DNA of 58,230 nt from Cryobacterium breve (GTDB lineage: Bacteria; Actinomycetota; Actinomycetes; Actinomycetales; Microbacteriaceae): assembly GCF_004402375.1 (NCBI RefSeq), contig NZ_SOGJ01000007.1, forward strand, positions 1-58,230, given 5' to 3'. A model generated the notes under the pieces. The model saw only the letters and a program-made list of their open reading frames with translations, did no database searches and was not told the DNA's origin. A program made the translations under genes and the position numbers. Shown piece by piece: positions 42,381-52,901 of the stretch (its first letter is position 1; each line of letters begins with the position of its first letter).

Positions 42381-43178
42381 ATGTCCGCACGACCCTGGCT
42401 CATCACCTCAGCTCTCACGGTGGCCGCTATCACCCTTGTCGGTTGCGCCCAGCCCGCGCCGGAGCTGAGCGTGCCACCGGTGGCGGAGCCGGTGCACTGG
42501 TCGTACGACGGCGCGAGTGGACCACCGTCGTGGGCGAAGCTGGACCCCGGCTTCGCGGCTTGTGCCGAAGGCACCGCCCAATCCCCGATCGACCTGCCCG
42601 CGACCGTGCCCGCACCGAGCACGGTCATCCAGCTGAGCGCGGAAAACGCGGAGGCCGATGTGTTCGACACCGGGCACGCGGTGGAGTTCGAGGCCGACGG
42701 CGAGGGCGAGACGCTGACTCTGGCCGGCGACGAGTACAGCCTGCAGCAGCTGCACGCTCACGTGCCGTCGGAGCACACTGTGAACGGCCAGCCGGCGGCG
42801 GCCGAGCTGCACCTGGTGCACGCGGATGCGGCAGGCAAACTGCTGGTGCTGGGCATCCTCGTGACCGAGGGGCCGGCATCAGATGCCTTGGCTCCGTTCA
42901 TCGAGGCGGCCACGCATGTTGCTGACGACGAGGAGGTGGCAATGGATATCTCGGCGGTGTTGCCGCCGTCGCTGGCGAACTACGAGTACTCGGGCAGCCT
43001 GACCACACCGCCGTGCACCGAGGACGTGCAATGGGTCGTGATGAGCACGCCGATCTCGATGTCGGCGGAGCAGATTGGCACGCTCGAGCGCGCACATAGT
43101 CATAATGCGCGGCCGACCCAGCCGCTGGGGGGCCGGGATGTGGTCGGCGGAGCCGCGGAGCTCGGGGTCGAGGGATAA
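42381..43178 (+). CDS. Alpha-type carbonic anhydrase, exported lipoprotein
   Basis: I chose the ATG at 42381, seven bases after AGGAG. The 265-residue product has a lipoprotein signal (LITSALTVAAITLVGC). The alpha carbonic anhydrase pattern follows: HWSYDG near the start, QSPIDL, then LQQLHAHVPSEH with two zinc histidines, ELHLVH with the third, and LTTPPCTEDVQWVV. The cysteines in FAACAEG and PPCTE fit the family disulfide. It would interconvert carbon dioxide and bicarbonate outside the membrane. Confidence 0.93.
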   Translation: MSARPWLITSALTVAAITLVGCAQPAPELSVPPVAEPVHWSYDGASGPPSWAKLDPGFAACAEGTAQSPIDLPATVPAPSTVIQLSAENAEADVFDTGHAVEFEADGEGETLTLAGDEYSLQQLHAHVPSEHTVNGQPAAAELHLVHADAAGKLLVLGILVTEGPASDALAPFIEAATHVADDEEVAMDISAVLPPSLANYEYSGSLTTPPCTEDVQWVVMSTPISMSAEQIGTLERAHSHNARPTQPLGGRDVVGGAAELGVEG

Positions 43179-43273
43179 CGGTCGGGTCACGCCGGCGCTG
43201 AATAGCCTTGCCCCTGGATAGCGGATTCGGGCGTTGGCCGCATCCTCACGGGTATCGTGATCAGCGCATACAA

Positions 43274-43309
43274 AGAAACCGCTCTTGAGAATTCCCAGGA
43301 GCGGTTTCT
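43274..43309. terminator. Bidirectional terminator-like inverted repeat
   Basis: AGAAACCGCTC (43274-43284) and GAGCGGTTTCT (43299-43309) are exact complements with a 14-base loop. The T-rich arm end gives the stem a terminator-like form on both strands. It lies between the convergent carbonic anhydrase and DUF222/HNH genes, where a shared terminator is expected. Confidence 0.7.
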
Positions 43310-43423
43310 GTGTTCAAAGACGATGTGCCGCTGAACCTGGTGGCGTGACCCGTTCGGTTGAGCACCTGAGCGATTTGAATAGACATGGCAACCGGCGGTT
43401 GATCACGAAATCGTGGGTGATGG

Positions 43424-44773
43424 TTAGAACGGTGGGGGTTCGCCCGGCTCCGGCGGCCCCATTGTGGCGTCAGTCGGCCGCACCGGAGCCGGCCCGGAGT
43501 CATCCTTCGATCTGATTCCCTTTTCTGGTGAGCGGATGAGCGTGGCCGGCTCGCTGATGAAGCTGCGCCCCGTCGGGGACGTCCACTCCAGTGTGCCGTC
43601 GCCCAGGTGCACGTAGGTCCACCGGGTCTCCGACTTCAGCGCGTGGTCGGCCGGGCACAAATGTGCGAGATTATCGTGCGCCGTCACTCCTTCAAACTGC
43701 CAGTCGAGAGTGTGGTCAAGGTCGGAATGCGCCGCCGCCCGACGGCAGCCCGGCCACCGGCAGGTTTCGTCCCGCACCCGCAGGTACAGTTTCAGGTGTT
43801 TCGGCACCTTGTACCGGGTGCGCCCGACCGAGAGCACCACCCCGGTTTCCGGGTGGGTCAGGATCCGGATGAAGCTGGGCGCCCGTGCCGCGATCTCACG
43901 GGCGGTGTCGGGGTCGATGGGTCCATAGCCCTCGAGGTAGCCGGGCTCCTCGGAGTGGCCCAGGAGGGTCATCACCGGAACGGTGACGTGCACCGTGCCG
44001 CGGATACCCTTTCCCACACCGTTCGCGGTGACCCCGTCGAGGATCAGGTCGGCGAACGTGTCCGCCCTCAGCTGGGTCAGGGTGCGGGCCTCCTCCGGGC
44101 ACTGAGAACTCATCGCCGTCACCGTCAGCCGGTCGTATGCGGCTTGCACTTTTTCAGCCGAGTCGTACCAGTGCAGCGATGCCATGCCATCGGGCTCCGG
44201 CTCAAAGAAGACCCTGCGGTCGGAAACGGACTTCTGGTGCCTGGCCTTAATCGATTCCGGGTGCAGTCGTTCCCGCATCACGCGGGCTCTGTGCGTGAGG
44301 TTCGAGGCCGTCAGGTGCGGGGCAGATTTCAGGAGGGTCTGCTCGAAACCGGCCAGTGCCTCCGCCGGGAGGGACCAGGCCTGGTTGATCAGCACCTGTG
44401 CATGTCGGTAGGTGATCAACCCGTTCTGCAAGGCCGTTCGCGTCGCCGGTAGGTCGTGGATGAGGGCCTGGCTCTCGGCGATCAGGGTCTCAGCCGACCG
44501 CACCGGCAGTCGCAGGGTGCAGGCCAGCTCTGTCACGAACTCCCGCTCGGCGATCATTGCGGCGTCCCACCGGGCGAGGGGCACATTCGCGGCTAGCGCG
44601 CCCTTCACCGGGACCATGGCTGCTTCCCATGCCGCGGCCTCGGCGAACCGGCGGGCCTCATCGACCTGTTCGACGAGGCGCGCGTGCACCCGCGCGGCCT
44701 CGGCTTGCGTCTCCCGGATCGCGTCGAAGTGACGACCGAGGGTCTCCATCTGCTCTGCAGCTGAGGGCTTCAT
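43424..44773 (-). CDS. DUF222/HNH endonuclease domain protein
   Basis: From the ATG at 44773 the product has 449 residues. An N-terminal DUF222 region (about 25-330, including ALQNGLITYRHAQVLINQ) is followed by an HNH nuclease domain: DETCRWPGCRRAAAHSDLDHTLDW, then HDNLAHLCPADHALKSE. The two CxxC-like pairs and the HNH residues are intact. The family is large and repeated in actinobacterial genomes and may be a mobile-endonuclease lineage. The function in the cell is unknown. It is divergent from malate synthase G. Confidence 0.92.
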   Translation of the reverse strand: MKPSAAEQMETLGRHFDAIRETQAEAARVHARLVEQVDEARRFAEAAAWEAAMVPVKGALAANVPLARWDAAMIAEREFVTELACTLRLPVRSAETLIAESQALIHDLPATRTALQNGLITYRHAQVLINQAWSLPAEALAGFEQTLLKSAPHLTASNLTHRARVMRERLHPESIKARHQKSVSDRRVFFEPEPDGMASLHWYDSAEKVQAAYDRLTVTAMSSQCPEEARTLTQLRADTFADLILDGVTANGVGKGIRGTVHVTVPVMTLLGHSEEPGYLEGYGPIDPDTAREIAARAPSFIRILTHPETGVVLSVGRTRYKVPKHLKLYLRVRDETCRWPGCRRAAAHSDLDHTLDWQFEGVTAHDNLAHLCPADHALKSETRWTYVHLGDGTLEWTSPTGRSFISEPATLIRSPEKGIRSKDDSGPAPVRPTDATMGPPEPGEPPPF

Positions 44774-45024
44774 GAGACACACGTTACGGGCACCCACTGA
44801 CATTCGACGGCGCACGCGGGGACCCTGCTGCGCCCAGTGGATAACCTGATCAAACGTAGTTTGTGGAGGAGAAGACGGCGGCGGAGCGCGCGCCGAATTT
44901 CGGTCAGGCGGCCGCCCCGACGGGCGTTCGTCACGGAGCGTCGGTGTCGGGTGAGAGACTGGCCAGGCACAGTCAGCCCGGCGGGCGCACCCCGCACCAG
45001 CTGTTCCTACGAAGGAGTTCAACG

Positions 45025-47232
45025 ATGAACATGCCCGTCGCAGCATCCGCATCGCTGCCTGTCGCCGGCCTCGCGCCCCGCGAACAGCGCGCAGGCCTCG
45101 ATGTCGCCGCCTCGTTCGCCGCGTTCGTCGAGAATGAAGCGCTGCAGGGCACAGGTATCGCCGCGGACGCCTTCTGGCAGGGGTTGAGCGCGCTGATCAG
45201 CGACCTCACGCCCAGGAACATTGAGCTGCTCGGCATCAGGGATGACCTGCAGGTGCGGATCGGCGCCTTTAACCAGGCTCACCCCGGCCAGCCGGATCCG
45301 GCCGAGTACCGCGCCTTCCTGACCGAGATCGGGTACCTCGCGCCCGAACCCGGAGACTTCACCATCACCACCTTGAACGTCGATGCGGAGATCGCGTCGC
45401 AGGCCGGGCCGCAGCTTGTGGTTCCGCTGCTCAACGCGCGGTTCGCTGTCAACGCGGCGAACGCCCGCTGGGGTTCGCTCTACGACGCGCTCTACGGCAC
45501 AGACGCGATCGCGGATGATGGCGGCGCGGCCCGGGGAGACGCCTACAACGCCGTCCGGGGCGCACGGGTCATCGCCCGCGGACGGGCTCTCCTCGACCAG
45601 TCCATCCCGCTCGAGAGTGGTTCGCACGCGGATGCTGTCGCGTACCGTGTCGAGAACGGCGAGCTGGTCGTTGCTCTGGGGGACGGGTCATCCGTCGGAC
45701 TGGCCGACCCCCTCGCGCTGGTCGGCTATCTGGGCGAGCCGTTGGAACCGTCGTCTCTGCTCTTCGTTCATCACGGACTACACCTCGACGTGATCATTGA
45801 CCGGGCCGCACCTATCGGGGCCACGGACGCTGCGGGCATCCAGGACATCGTGCTGGAGTCCGCGGTCACGACGATCATGGACCTCGAAGACTCGGTTGCC
45901 GCAGTCGACGCCGACGACAAGGTGCTCGGCTACCGCAACTGGCGCGAGCTCATGCGCGGAACGCTGAGTGAGACCGTCAGGAAGGGCGCCGGCGTCTTCA
46001 CTCGAACCATGAACGGCGACCGCGTCTACACGGCTCCTGGCGGCGGCGAGGTGACGCTGCCCGGCCGGAGCCTGCTGTTGGTGCGCAACGTCGGGCACCT
46101 GATGCAGACCGAAACCGTACGTGACGCATCCGGGGTCGAAGTCTTTGAAGGCGTTCTCGACGCGGTGCTGACCGTTCTCGGTGCGTTCCCCGATCTCGTC
46201 GGCGCGGCCCGCGGCGGCAACTCACGCACCGGCTCGGTGTACATCGTCAAGCCGAAGATGCACGGCCCTGATGAGGTGGCTTTCACTGTCGACCTGTTCG
46301 CGCGGGTGGAGCAGCTCCTTGGCCTGCCCCCACTCACCGTGAAGGTGGGGATCATGGACGAGGAACGGCGAACGACGCTGAATCTGCGGTCCTGCATCGC
46401 CGTTGCCGCTGAGCGCATCGTCTTCATCAACACGGGATTCCTCGATCGCACCGGCGATGAGATCCACACCTCCATGCACGCCGGGCCGATGGCCACCAAG
46501 AGCGATATCCGTTCCATGCCCTTCATGGCCGCCTACGAGAACGCGAACGTCGACGCCGGTCTCGCGACCGGTTTTCCCGGCCGGGCTCAGATCGGCAAGG
46601 GCATGTGGGCCATGCCCGATCTCATGCACGACATGCTCGAGAAGAAGGTCGCGCATCCCCTGTCCGGCGCAACCACGGCCTGGGTGCCGTCTCCCACTGC
46701 GGCGACGCTGCACGCGACCCATTATCACGAGGTCGACGTGGCCGCCCGCCAGCGAGAACTGGCCGGGCGCACTCGCCAGTCGCTGGACCCGATACTGGTC
46801 CTCCCACTCGCCGAACGAGAGCTCAGCGATGAGGAGCGCCTGACCGAGCTGGACGAAAACGTTCAGTCGATCCTGGGCTATGTCGTTCGATGGGTCGATC
46901 AGGGCGTCGGGTGTTCCAAAGTTCCCGACATTCACGGCGTCGGGCTCATGGAGGACCGTGCGACACTGCGCATCTCCAGCCAACTCCTCGCGAACTGGCT
47001 CACCCACGGCGTCATCAGCAAGACGGATGTCGACGCGAGCCTCGGGCAACTGGCGGCGGTCGTCGATGCGCAGAATGCCGGAGACCCGAGCTACGAAGCA
47101 CTGATCGGCTCGACTGGTCCCGGGCTTGCGTTCATGGCTGCCCGTCGACTTATCCTTGAGGGCGCATCCTCGCCCAACGGATACACCGAGCCGATCCTGC
47201 ATCAGGTTCGGCGGGCCAAGAAGCTTCAGTAG
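45025..47232 (+). CDS. glcB: Malate synthase G
   Basis: The ATG at 45025 follows GAAGGAG. The 735-residue product is close to the usual length of malate synthase G. It shows [99 protein letters not shown] and [15 protein letters not shown], the core catalytic and acetyl-CoA-binding blocks. It condenses glyoxylate with acetyl-CoA to malate, the second step of the glyoxylate shunt. No isocitrate lyase gene is in the window. Confidence 0.96.
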   Translation: MNMPVAASASLPVAGLAPREQRAGLDVAASFAAFVENEALQGTGIAADAFWQGLSALISDLTPRNIELLGIRDDLQVRIGAFNQAHPGQPDPAEYRAFLTEIGYLAPEPGDFTITTLNVDAEIASQAGPQLVVPLLNARFAVNAANARWGSLYDALYGTDAIADDGGAARGDAYNAVRGARVIARGRALLDQSIPLESGSHADAVAYRVENGELVVALGDGSSVGLADPLALVGYLGEPLEPSSLLFVHHGLHLDVIIDRAAPIGATDAAGIQDIVLESAVTTIMDLEDSVAAVDADDKVLGYRNWRELMRGTLSETVRKGAGVFTRTMNGDRVYTAPGGGEVTLPGRSLLLVRNVGHLMQTETVRDASGVEVFEGVLDAVLTVLGAFPDLVGAARGGNSRTGSVYIVKPKMHGPDEVAFTVDLFARVEQLLGLPPLTVKVGIMDEERRTTLNLRSCIAVAAERIVFINTGFLDRTGDEIHTSMHAGPMATKSDIRSMPFMAAYENANVDAGLATGFPGRAQIGKGMWAMPDLMHDMLEKKVAHPLSGATTAWVPSPTAATLHATHYHEVDVAARQRELAGRTRQSLDPILVLPLAERELSDEERLTELDENVQSILGYVVRWVDQGVGCSKVPDIHGVGLMEDRATLRISSQLLANWLTHGVISKTDVDASLGQLAAVVDAQNAGDPSYEALIGSTGPGLAFMAARRLILEGASSPNGYTEPILHQVRRAKKLQ

Positions 47233-47246
47233 GGCACGATGGATTG

Positions 47247-48173
47247 ATGAAGATATATATCCCTCCTCGTACGAACCTGCAGGCGTCGAATGTCATTCTT
47301 GGCCTGATGAGGATCTCGGATATGGGGGATGAGGAGATCCGCACTCTCGTCGGCACCGCCCGGGATGCCGGCATCAACTTCTTCGATCACGCTGATATCT
47401 ATGGCGGGGCGCACGGATGCGAGCAGCGGTTCGGTGACGCAGTCACGTTCACGGACGCAGAGCGTGAGTCGGTCATCATCCAGTCGAAGGTCGGCATCCG
47501 CCAGGGCTTTTTCGATTTCTCCAAGGAGCACATCCTCCGCTCGGTCGACGAGTCGCTTGCGGCGCTGAACCTCGACTACCTGGACATCTTGCTGTTACAC
47601 CGTCCGGACAGCCTGGTCGAGCCCGAGGAGGTCGCGTCGGCGTTCGACGTGCTGCACGCCACCGGGAAGGTGCGCAACTTCGGTGTCTCCAACCAGACGC
47701 CCGGGGTGATCGAACTGCTCAAGCGCTCGGTCAACCAGCCGATTGCCTTCAACCAGGTGCAACTGAGCATCACCCACGCGCCGTTGATCTCTCAGGGGGT
47801 CGCGGCCAACATGGCCGGGCTGGACCAGTCTGTTGTCAGGGACAACGGTCTCCTCGAGTACAGCAGACTAAACGACATGACCCTGCAGGCCTGGTCGCCG
47901 TTCCAGAGCGGCGTCTTCACGGGCGTGTTCGTGGGCGACCGGGTGAATTACGGTCCGCTCAATGACGCGCTCGAGGAGATCGCTGCCGCCCACGGCGTCA
48001 CGCCGACTGGGATCGCGGTCGCCTGGATCACCAGGCACCCGGCCAACATTCAGGTGGTCCTGGGCACGACCAAGCCGGCACGAGTGGTGGAGTCTGCTGC
48101 GGGGTCCGACATCCCGCTCAGCCGTGAAGAGTGGTACCGCCTCTTCACGGCTGCGGGGCACTCCCTCCCGTAG
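47247..48173 (+). CDS. Aldo/keto reductase
   Basis: The ATG at 47247 is 14 bases after the glcB stop codon; a TTG codon immediately before it is an alternative. The 308-residue protein has the TIM-barrel AKR pattern: NFFDHADIYGG with the catalytic D and Y, IQSKVGI with the lysine, LDYLDILLLHRPD with the histidine and VRNFGVSNQTPGVIELL. All four catalytic residues are present. It should reduce aldehydes or ketones with NADPH. It resembles YdhF-type enzymes, but the substrate cannot be read. Confidence 0.92.
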   Translation: MKIYIPPRTNLQASNVILGLMRISDMGDEEIRTLVGTARDAGINFFDHADIYGGAHGCEQRFGDAVTFTDAERESVIIQSKVGIRQGFFDFSKEHILRSVDESLAALNLDYLDILLLHRPDSLVEPEEVASAFDVLHATGKVRNFGVSNQTPGVIELLKRSVNQPIAFNQVQLSITHAPLISQGVAANMAGLDQSVVRDNGLLEYSRLNDMTLQAWSPFQSGVFTGVFVGDRVNYGPLNDALEEIAAAHGVTPTGIAVAWITRHPANIQVVLGTTKPARVVESAAGSDIPLSREEWYRLFTAAGHSLP

Positions 48174-48184
48174 ACGTCTACCGG

Positions 48185-49561
48185 CTACCGGCTGGCCAGG
48201 CGAGTGCGGGGCAGGTCGCCGAACGCGACGTTCTGCGCGATGTCGAGGGTCAGTGCGTCATCCCCGAACTCCAGGGTGAACGTGCGCGAAAACGGCGTGC
48301 CCACGTCGTGCGCCCGCACCACCAGGGTGCCGGGGGAGACCCAGGCGCCGCTCGCTCGAACCATGACGTCGTCGGAGGCCACCCACTCACCGTGCCCGAA
48401 GTCAAGAAGCGTGCTCACACCGCCACGGATGATCGTGAGCAGTCCCGGCTCGAAGGTCGCCGCGGTCATCTCCGGATCGTCGAAGTCGAAGCGGATGCCG
48501 GCCACCCGCGCCGCCGTCGGGGACGTGGGCTCGCCGATCACAGTCGGCAGGGCGAGCGAAGCCAGCGTCACAGCAAGGTCGGTCGAGACCTCGGGCAGCG
48601 GCCGGTCGGTGAAGGCGGGCAGCAGGTGCTCCCAGACGAGGTCGAGGGCGCGCTGCGCGGTGGCGAGCGCCGAGGTCAGCACGATCACGGCATCCGTTTC
48701 TGGAAGCACGAGGCAGAACTGGCCGAAGGCACCGTCGGCGCGGTAACCCGTGGGCCGGTTCAACCAGAACTGGTAACCGTAGCCCTGGCGGCCGTCGACG
48801 TCGTGCTCGGTGCCCGACGTGTCCACCTGCAGCGAGGTGGCCTCGTCGATCCACTCGGCCGGAACGAGCTGCGTGCCGTTCCACTCGCCGCGCTGCAGCA
48901 GCAGCTGGCCGAAGGTGGCGAGCTGTTCGGTCGTGAGGGAGAGCCCCCAGCCGCCGGCATCGATTCCGCGCGGGCAGCTCTCCCAGGTGGCGCCGACGAT
49001 GCCGAGCGGCTCGAACAGTCGAGGGGCGAGATAGTCGAACAGGCGCTCACCCGTGAGCCGATGGAGGATCGCGGAAAGCAGATAGCTCGCGCCGCTGTTA
49101 TAGACGTAGTGGCTGCCCGGCGCGAACTCGAGGGGCTGGGCCAAAATGGCGCGCGCCCAGTTGTCGCCAGGCGCGTCGTCGGCGAGCGACACCGTGTCGG
49201 TCGCATGCCCGGTGGTCATGGTGAGCAGGTGGCGCACGGTCAGCGCGGCCAGGTGCGCGTCGATCTGGGCGGGCAGGTCGTCGGGGAGCAGGTCGATGAC
49301 GAGGCCGTCGAGCGTGAGCCGGCCCTCATCGATGGCGAGCCCGACGGCGGTCGAGGTGAAGCTCTTGCTCACCGAGAACATGAGGTGCGGATGCTGCGCC
49401 GCGAAGGGATACCACCAGCCCTCCGCCACGACGCGGCCGTGTCGAATGACCATCAGGCTGTGCAGGCTCTCGAGTTGTTCCTCCGCCGCGGTGACGAAAT
49501 CGAGAATGGCGGCGGAGGAGATTCCCTCGGCTTCGGGGGTGCTGCAGGGGAGCGGGGTCAT
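48185..49561 (-). CDS. Serine hydrolase, beta-lactamase (class C) family
   Basis: From the ATG at 49561 the product has 458 residues; the frame extends upstream but overlaps the MFS gene in another frame and is not protein-like. The catalytic SxxK is in FSVSKSFTSTAVG, the YxN motif in YVYNSGASY, and a GGWGLSLTTEQLATFGQLL block follows. These belong to the beta-lactamase/esterase/DD-peptidase family. A C-terminal beta-rich domain follows (about 350-458). It has no signal peptide, so it is probably a cytoplasmic esterase-type enzyme rather than an antibiotic-resistance enzyme. Confidence 0.9.
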   Translation of the reverse strand: MTPLPCSTPEAEGISSAAILDFVTAAEEQLESLHSLMVIRHGRVVAEGWWYPFAAQHPHLMFSVSKSFTSTAVGLAIDEGRLTLDGLVIDLLPDDLPAQIDAHLAALTVRHLLTMTTGHATDTVSLADDAPGDNWARAILAQPLEFAPGSHYVYNSGASYLLSAILHRLTGERLFDYLAPRLFEPLGIVGATWESCPRGIDAGGWGLSLTTEQLATFGQLLLQRGEWNGTQLVPAEWIDEATSLQVDTSGTEHDVDGRQGYGYQFWLNRPTGYRADGAFGQFCLVLPETDAVIVLTSALATAQRALDLVWEHLLPAFTDRPLPEVSTDLAVTLASLALPTVIGEPTSPTAARVAGIRFDFDDPEMTAATFEPGLLTIIRGGVSTLLDFGHGEWVASDDVMVRASGAWVSPGTLVVRAHDVGTPFSRTFTLEFGDDALTLDIAQNVAFGDLPRTRLASR

Positions 49562-49596
49562 GGTCCAATTCTGCCGGGTCGAGCGGATGCCCACGG

Positions 49597-51012
49597 TCAG
49601 TGTCGGAGCTGGGCCTCTGCCGTCGGGTCCTGTGAGTGGTCTGCGGGTATTGACTCGTCCTGGTCGAGGTACCGCGCCGAGATGCGGCGATACGACGTGG
49701 TGAAGAACGCACCGATGGCCGCGAGAACCATCAGGATCCCCGCGATGAGGAACACGAGCGCGATGCCCCGCGCCTCCCCGTCGCCCAGGAGCCAGCCGAG
49801 GCTGCCTCGACCGGCATCCGAGTTCATGAACGGGATGATGATGAACTCGGCGATCGGCGCGATGAGAAACGCGGTGATGGGGGCCGCCGCCGACTCGAAC
49901 GCTGCAGCGAACCCGAACACGCGCCCCTGTGCGCGGAACGGCACCAACTTCTGAATGACCGTCTGCTCTGACGCCTCGACGGCAGGGATGAGCGTCATGT
50001 AGAGCCAGATGCCCGCCGCGTACAGCCACCACCATTCCCGGATCGTGAACAGCGCCCCGATCACACCCATCAGAACGACGAGCAGCAGCATCGTGCGGAT
50101 CGGGTTGCGTCCGAGTCCGAACTTCGCGATCAGCAGGCCACCGATGATGAACCCGGTCGACGTGACACCGAGCACGATTCCCCACATCTCGACGGGGAAG
50201 AGCTCGAGGCCGTAGGGGTCCATGAGCGCCATGAAGACGCCGCCGATGAAGTTGTTGAACGTCGAGAAGATGATGAGCGCGAAGAGCCCTGTTGCCGCCC
50301 GCACCGCCGTGATGCTGCCGCGCAGGTCGATCAGCGGACGCCGCTCGACATCCTGCTGGGGCTGCTCCTCCGGGATGCGCAGGAACAGCAAGTGCAGCAG
50401 GGCCGCGGCCGAAAGGACGATCGCAATGATGAGCGTCCAACCCATGCCCAGCAACCCGATCGCGAGGCCGCTGAAGACGCTCGTCACCATGAAAGCAAGC
50501 CCCTGTACCGTGCCCACCAGCCCATTCGCGTTCGCGTGCCGCTCGGTCGGGATCAACAGAGTGACGATCGTCGACAGCGCGATGTTGCGCATGTTCTCGA
50601 TGACCGCCCCGAAGAGGATGATCCCGCTGAACAGCCAGAACATCGGCCCACCGATATCGAGCAGCGTGGACTCCGGGAACAGCAAGTACAACCCGCCGCC
50701 GATGCCGAATGCGATCAAGGTGACCAGGCCCGCGAACACCATCACGAGGTGCTTGCGATGCCGGTCCACGATCGTGCCGAACGCCATTGAGAACACGGCG
50801 ACGAGGAGCATGTACGCTCCGCCGATGACGCCGGTCGCGAGCACTGAGCGTGTCTCCAGGTAGACCCAGAAGGTGAGCGCGAACCAGAGGAAACTCGTCG
50901 TGACGTTCGCGACCGCCGTGTTCACGAGCACCTGCGCAAACGTTCGGGCACCACCCGGCGGCGGTTCAGTGTGAGACGGGGACGCGGCTGGCGCGTTGTC
51001 TGTGCTGCTCAT
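49597..51012 (-). CDS. MFS transporter
   Basis: The 471-residue protein has twelve hydrophobic segments. After TM2 comes GTIVDRHRKHLVMVF, the MFS motif A-type loop. The central loop (about 205-225) is charged and the C-terminal half has FGLGRNPIRTM. The layout is that of drug-efflux or general MFS exporters. It is 35 bases upstream of the serine hydrolase gene on the same strand, so the pair may be co-transcribed. The substrate is unknown. Confidence 0.9.
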   Translation of the reverse strand: MSSTDNAPAASPSHTEPPPGGARTFAQVLVNTAVANVTTSFLWFALTFWVYLETRSVLATGVIGGAYMLLVAVFSMAFGTIVDRHRKHLVMVFAGLVTLIAFGIGGGLYLLFPESTLLDIGGPMFWLFSGIILFGAVIENMRNIALSTIVTLLIPTERHANANGLVGTVQGLAFMVTSVFSGLAIGLLGMGWTLIIAIVLSAAALLHLLFLRIPEEQPQQDVERRPLIDLRGSITAVRAATGLFALIIFSTFNNFIGGVFMALMDPYGLELFPVEMWGIVLGVTSTGFIIGGLLIAKFGLGRNPIRTMLLLVVLMGVIGALFTIREWWWLYAAGIWLYMTLIPAVEASEQTVIQKLVPFRAQGRVFGFAAAFESAAAPITAFLIAPIAEFIIIPFMNSDAGRGSLGWLLGDGEARGIALVFLIAGILMVLAAIGAFFTTSYRRISARYLDQDESIPADHSQDPTAEAQLRH

Positions 51013-51257
51013 GTGATCGTCCTCCCCGGGTGCGTTGAGAGTCGCGTCGGAAGTTCGAACGGGCGCCGCTCGACTCGACCGTCCCAGCTGAACAGGTGAC
51101 CGACGACATCAGTCTATTGAGGCACAGCGAGCATGTCGCGGGCGATTTTGGTGGGGGATCCCCTGCGCGGTGTCACCTCAGGGTTCTCCAAACGCCCCCG
51201 GGCCTACACTGCGAGCATGTCCAAATCCCCGCGCACGGACTCCAGAGGCCGATCGGC

Positions 51258-52217
51258 ATGAGAGGCGTCGTTTACGACCGTTACGGCCCGCCCGGCGTGC
51301 TGCGAATCGAGGACATACCGGTGCCAGTGCCTACCGCGAACCAGGTGCTCGTGGAGGTCGTCGCGACATCCGTCAATCTCTCGGACTGGGAAGGGTTGCT
51401 GGGGTCACCGCTATACGCTCGGATCGGGGGTCTCCGCGCCCCTAAGCGACGGGTTCTCGGTTCCGATATTGCCGGGCGTGTCGCCGCGGTCGGCGCCGGC
51501 GTGACCCGGTTCCACGTCGGCGATGAGGTGTACGGGGACAATCTGGCCCTGATGGGCGGGTTCGCCGAGTATGCCGTGGCTCCCGACACGATGCTGGCGC
51601 ACAAACCGCAGGGGCTGACGTTCGCCGAGGCCTCGACGTTGCCGCAGGCAGCCGCGATTGCGCTGCAGGGCACGGCACAGGTCCATGCGGGGCAGCGTGT
51701 CCTGGTGAATGGCGCCGGTGGCGGATCGGGCACGTTCGCGATCCAGCTCGCCGCCCTCGCCGGGGCGCACGTGACCGGCGTCGACAACGCAGGCAAGCTC
51801 GACTACCTTCGCGACCTTGGTGTTGATGAAGTGGTCGACTATCGCCGTTCGGACTTCACGAGGCTCGGACCGTTCGACCTCGTGCTCGATCTCGTCGCCC
51901 ACCGATCCGTCTTCGCCTACCGGCGGGCCCTGACCCCGGGCGGACACTATCTCTGTGTCGGCGGAGCAGTGCCGACGCTGCTGGGGGTCGGCACGATCGG
52001 CGCCGCGCTCGGCCTGCTGACCGGGCGCCGGATGGGTGTTCTCGCCGTCAGAACGGGACCGGAGCACTTCATGCCCGCGGCCGACCTGTGTGTCGCGGGC
52101 GACCTCCGCATCCGAGTCGACCGCACGTTCTCGCTCGACGAGGTTCCGCAAGCACTTGCCTATGTGGGAGAAGGGCGCGCGCACGGCAAGGTGGTTGTCG
52201 CCCCGCGGAGTGTGTAG
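51258..52217 (+). CDS. NAD(P)-dependent MDR-family oxidoreductase
   Basis: From the ATG at 51258 the product has 319 residues: MRGVVYDRYGPPGVL at the start, VATSVNLSDWEGLLGSP, GSDIAGRVAAVG, then GAGGGSGTFAIQLAALAGAHVTGV as the Rossmann nucleotide-binding turn. It has no catalytic zinc cysteines and is close in type to the enzyme at 20850-21842, but only distantly related in sequence. It is probably a quinone or enone reductase. No operon partner is seen. Confidence 0.88.
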   Translation: MRGVVYDRYGPPGVLRIEDIPVPVPTANQVLVEVVATSVNLSDWEGLLGSPLYARIGGLRAPKRRVLGSDIAGRVAAVGAGVTRFHVGDEVYGDNLALMGGFAEYAVAPDTMLAHKPQGLTFAEASTLPQAAAIALQGTAQVHAGQRVLVNGAGGGSGTFAIQLAALAGAHVTGVDNAGKLDYLRDLGVDEVVDYRRSDFTRLGPFDLVLDLVAHRSVFAYRRALTPGGHYLCVGGAVPTLLGVGTIGAALGLLTGRRMGVLAVRTGPEHFMPAADLCVAGDLRIRVDRTFSLDEVPQALAYVGEGRAHGKVVVAPRSV

Positions 52218-52243
52218 CTCTGCGGAGAGCCCATAACGCCGAG

Positions 52244-52299
52244 GGCACGGCCGTCGAGCCGAGCCGCGTGAGCGGGTCGCGCAGCTCGCCGGCCGTGCC
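52244..52299. terminator. Terminator-like inverted repeat, convergent gene gap
   Basis: GGCACGGCC (52244-52252) and GGCCGTGCC (52291-52299) are exact complements with a 38-base loop that itself is GC-rich. It lies between the MDR gene and the DUF3618 gene, which converge. The long loop makes a simple terminator doubtful. Confidence 0.4.
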
Positions 52300-52316
52300 T
52301 CAGGGATCAACCGGTG

Positions 52317-52901
52317 CTATCCGGCCGGGGTCAGCCCCGCGTGCTTCGCTTCGTCACGCACCTGGCCGGCAGCGCCGGTGGTCTCGGACTTGACGGTGTC
52401 GACCGCCTCAGTGGCCGTCCCCTGTACTGCCTCTGCGGCGTCGCTGAGCGGGTCCTTGAGGTTCTCGCCGACCTGCCTCGCGGCGTCGGTCACCTCCTGG
52501 ACCAGCGGCTCGGCTGCTTCGGTGATATTCCCGGCGATTCGCTTCTCGGTGGAGCTCGCTGGAACCAGCGAGGATGCCAGCCAGCCGACGCCGAAGGCGA
52601 TCAGGCCGATGACCAGGGGATTGCCCTTCGCCTTCTGGGCAGCCTGGTGTGCGAGGCCAGAGGCGTCATCGGCCACTCCAGTCAGGGAATCGCCAGCGTC
52701 GGATGCCGAACCCATCAACTTATCTTTCACAGAGCCCACGGCTCCTTTCACCTTGTCAGCCTGACGTTGCATGATTTTGTCCGGCGTGACCTTGTCCGCC
52801 AGGGCGTCGACGTCGCTGCCGAGTTCGCGGCGGGTCTTTTCGATCTCGGCGCGGAGAACGTCCGGATCGGTGGTCGAGCTGGAAGTGAAGTCGGTGCTCA
52901 T
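52317..52901 (-). CDS. DUF3618 domain protein
   Basis: The 194-residue product starts with DPDVLRAEIEKTRRELGSDVDALADKVTPDKIMQRQ, the DUF3618 signature. A membrane helix (NPLVIGLIAFGVGWLASSLV, about 95-115) follows, then a long amphipathic tail of alanine-rich helix repeats. Its start overlaps the holin-X gene stop, completing a three-gene operon. The family is associated with envelope maintenance in actinobacteria, but its precise role is unknown. Confidence 0.88.
   Translation of the reverse strand: MSTDFTSSSTTDPDVLRAEIEKTRRELGSDVDALADKVTPDKIMQRQADKVKGAVGSVKDKLMGSASDAGDSLTGVADDASGLAHQAAQKAKGNPLVIGLIAFGVGWLASSLVPASSTEKRIAGNITEAAEPLVQEVTDAARQVGENLKDPLSDAAEAVQGTATEAVDTVKSETTGAAGQVRDEAKHAGLTPAG

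Noticed and set aside
41720..42925. Plus-strand frame of 401 codons
   Set aside because: Antisense to the sigma factor at its start and out of frame with the carbonic anhydrase at its end.
48131..49954. Plus-strand frame of 607 codons
   Set aside because: Shadow of the beta-lactamase-family gene and of the MFS gene; no motif present.
49562..50440. Upstream extension of the serine hydrolase frame
   Set aside because: The added part is histidine/arginine/glycine-rich and overlaps the MFS transporter in another frame; the true start is the ATG at 49561.
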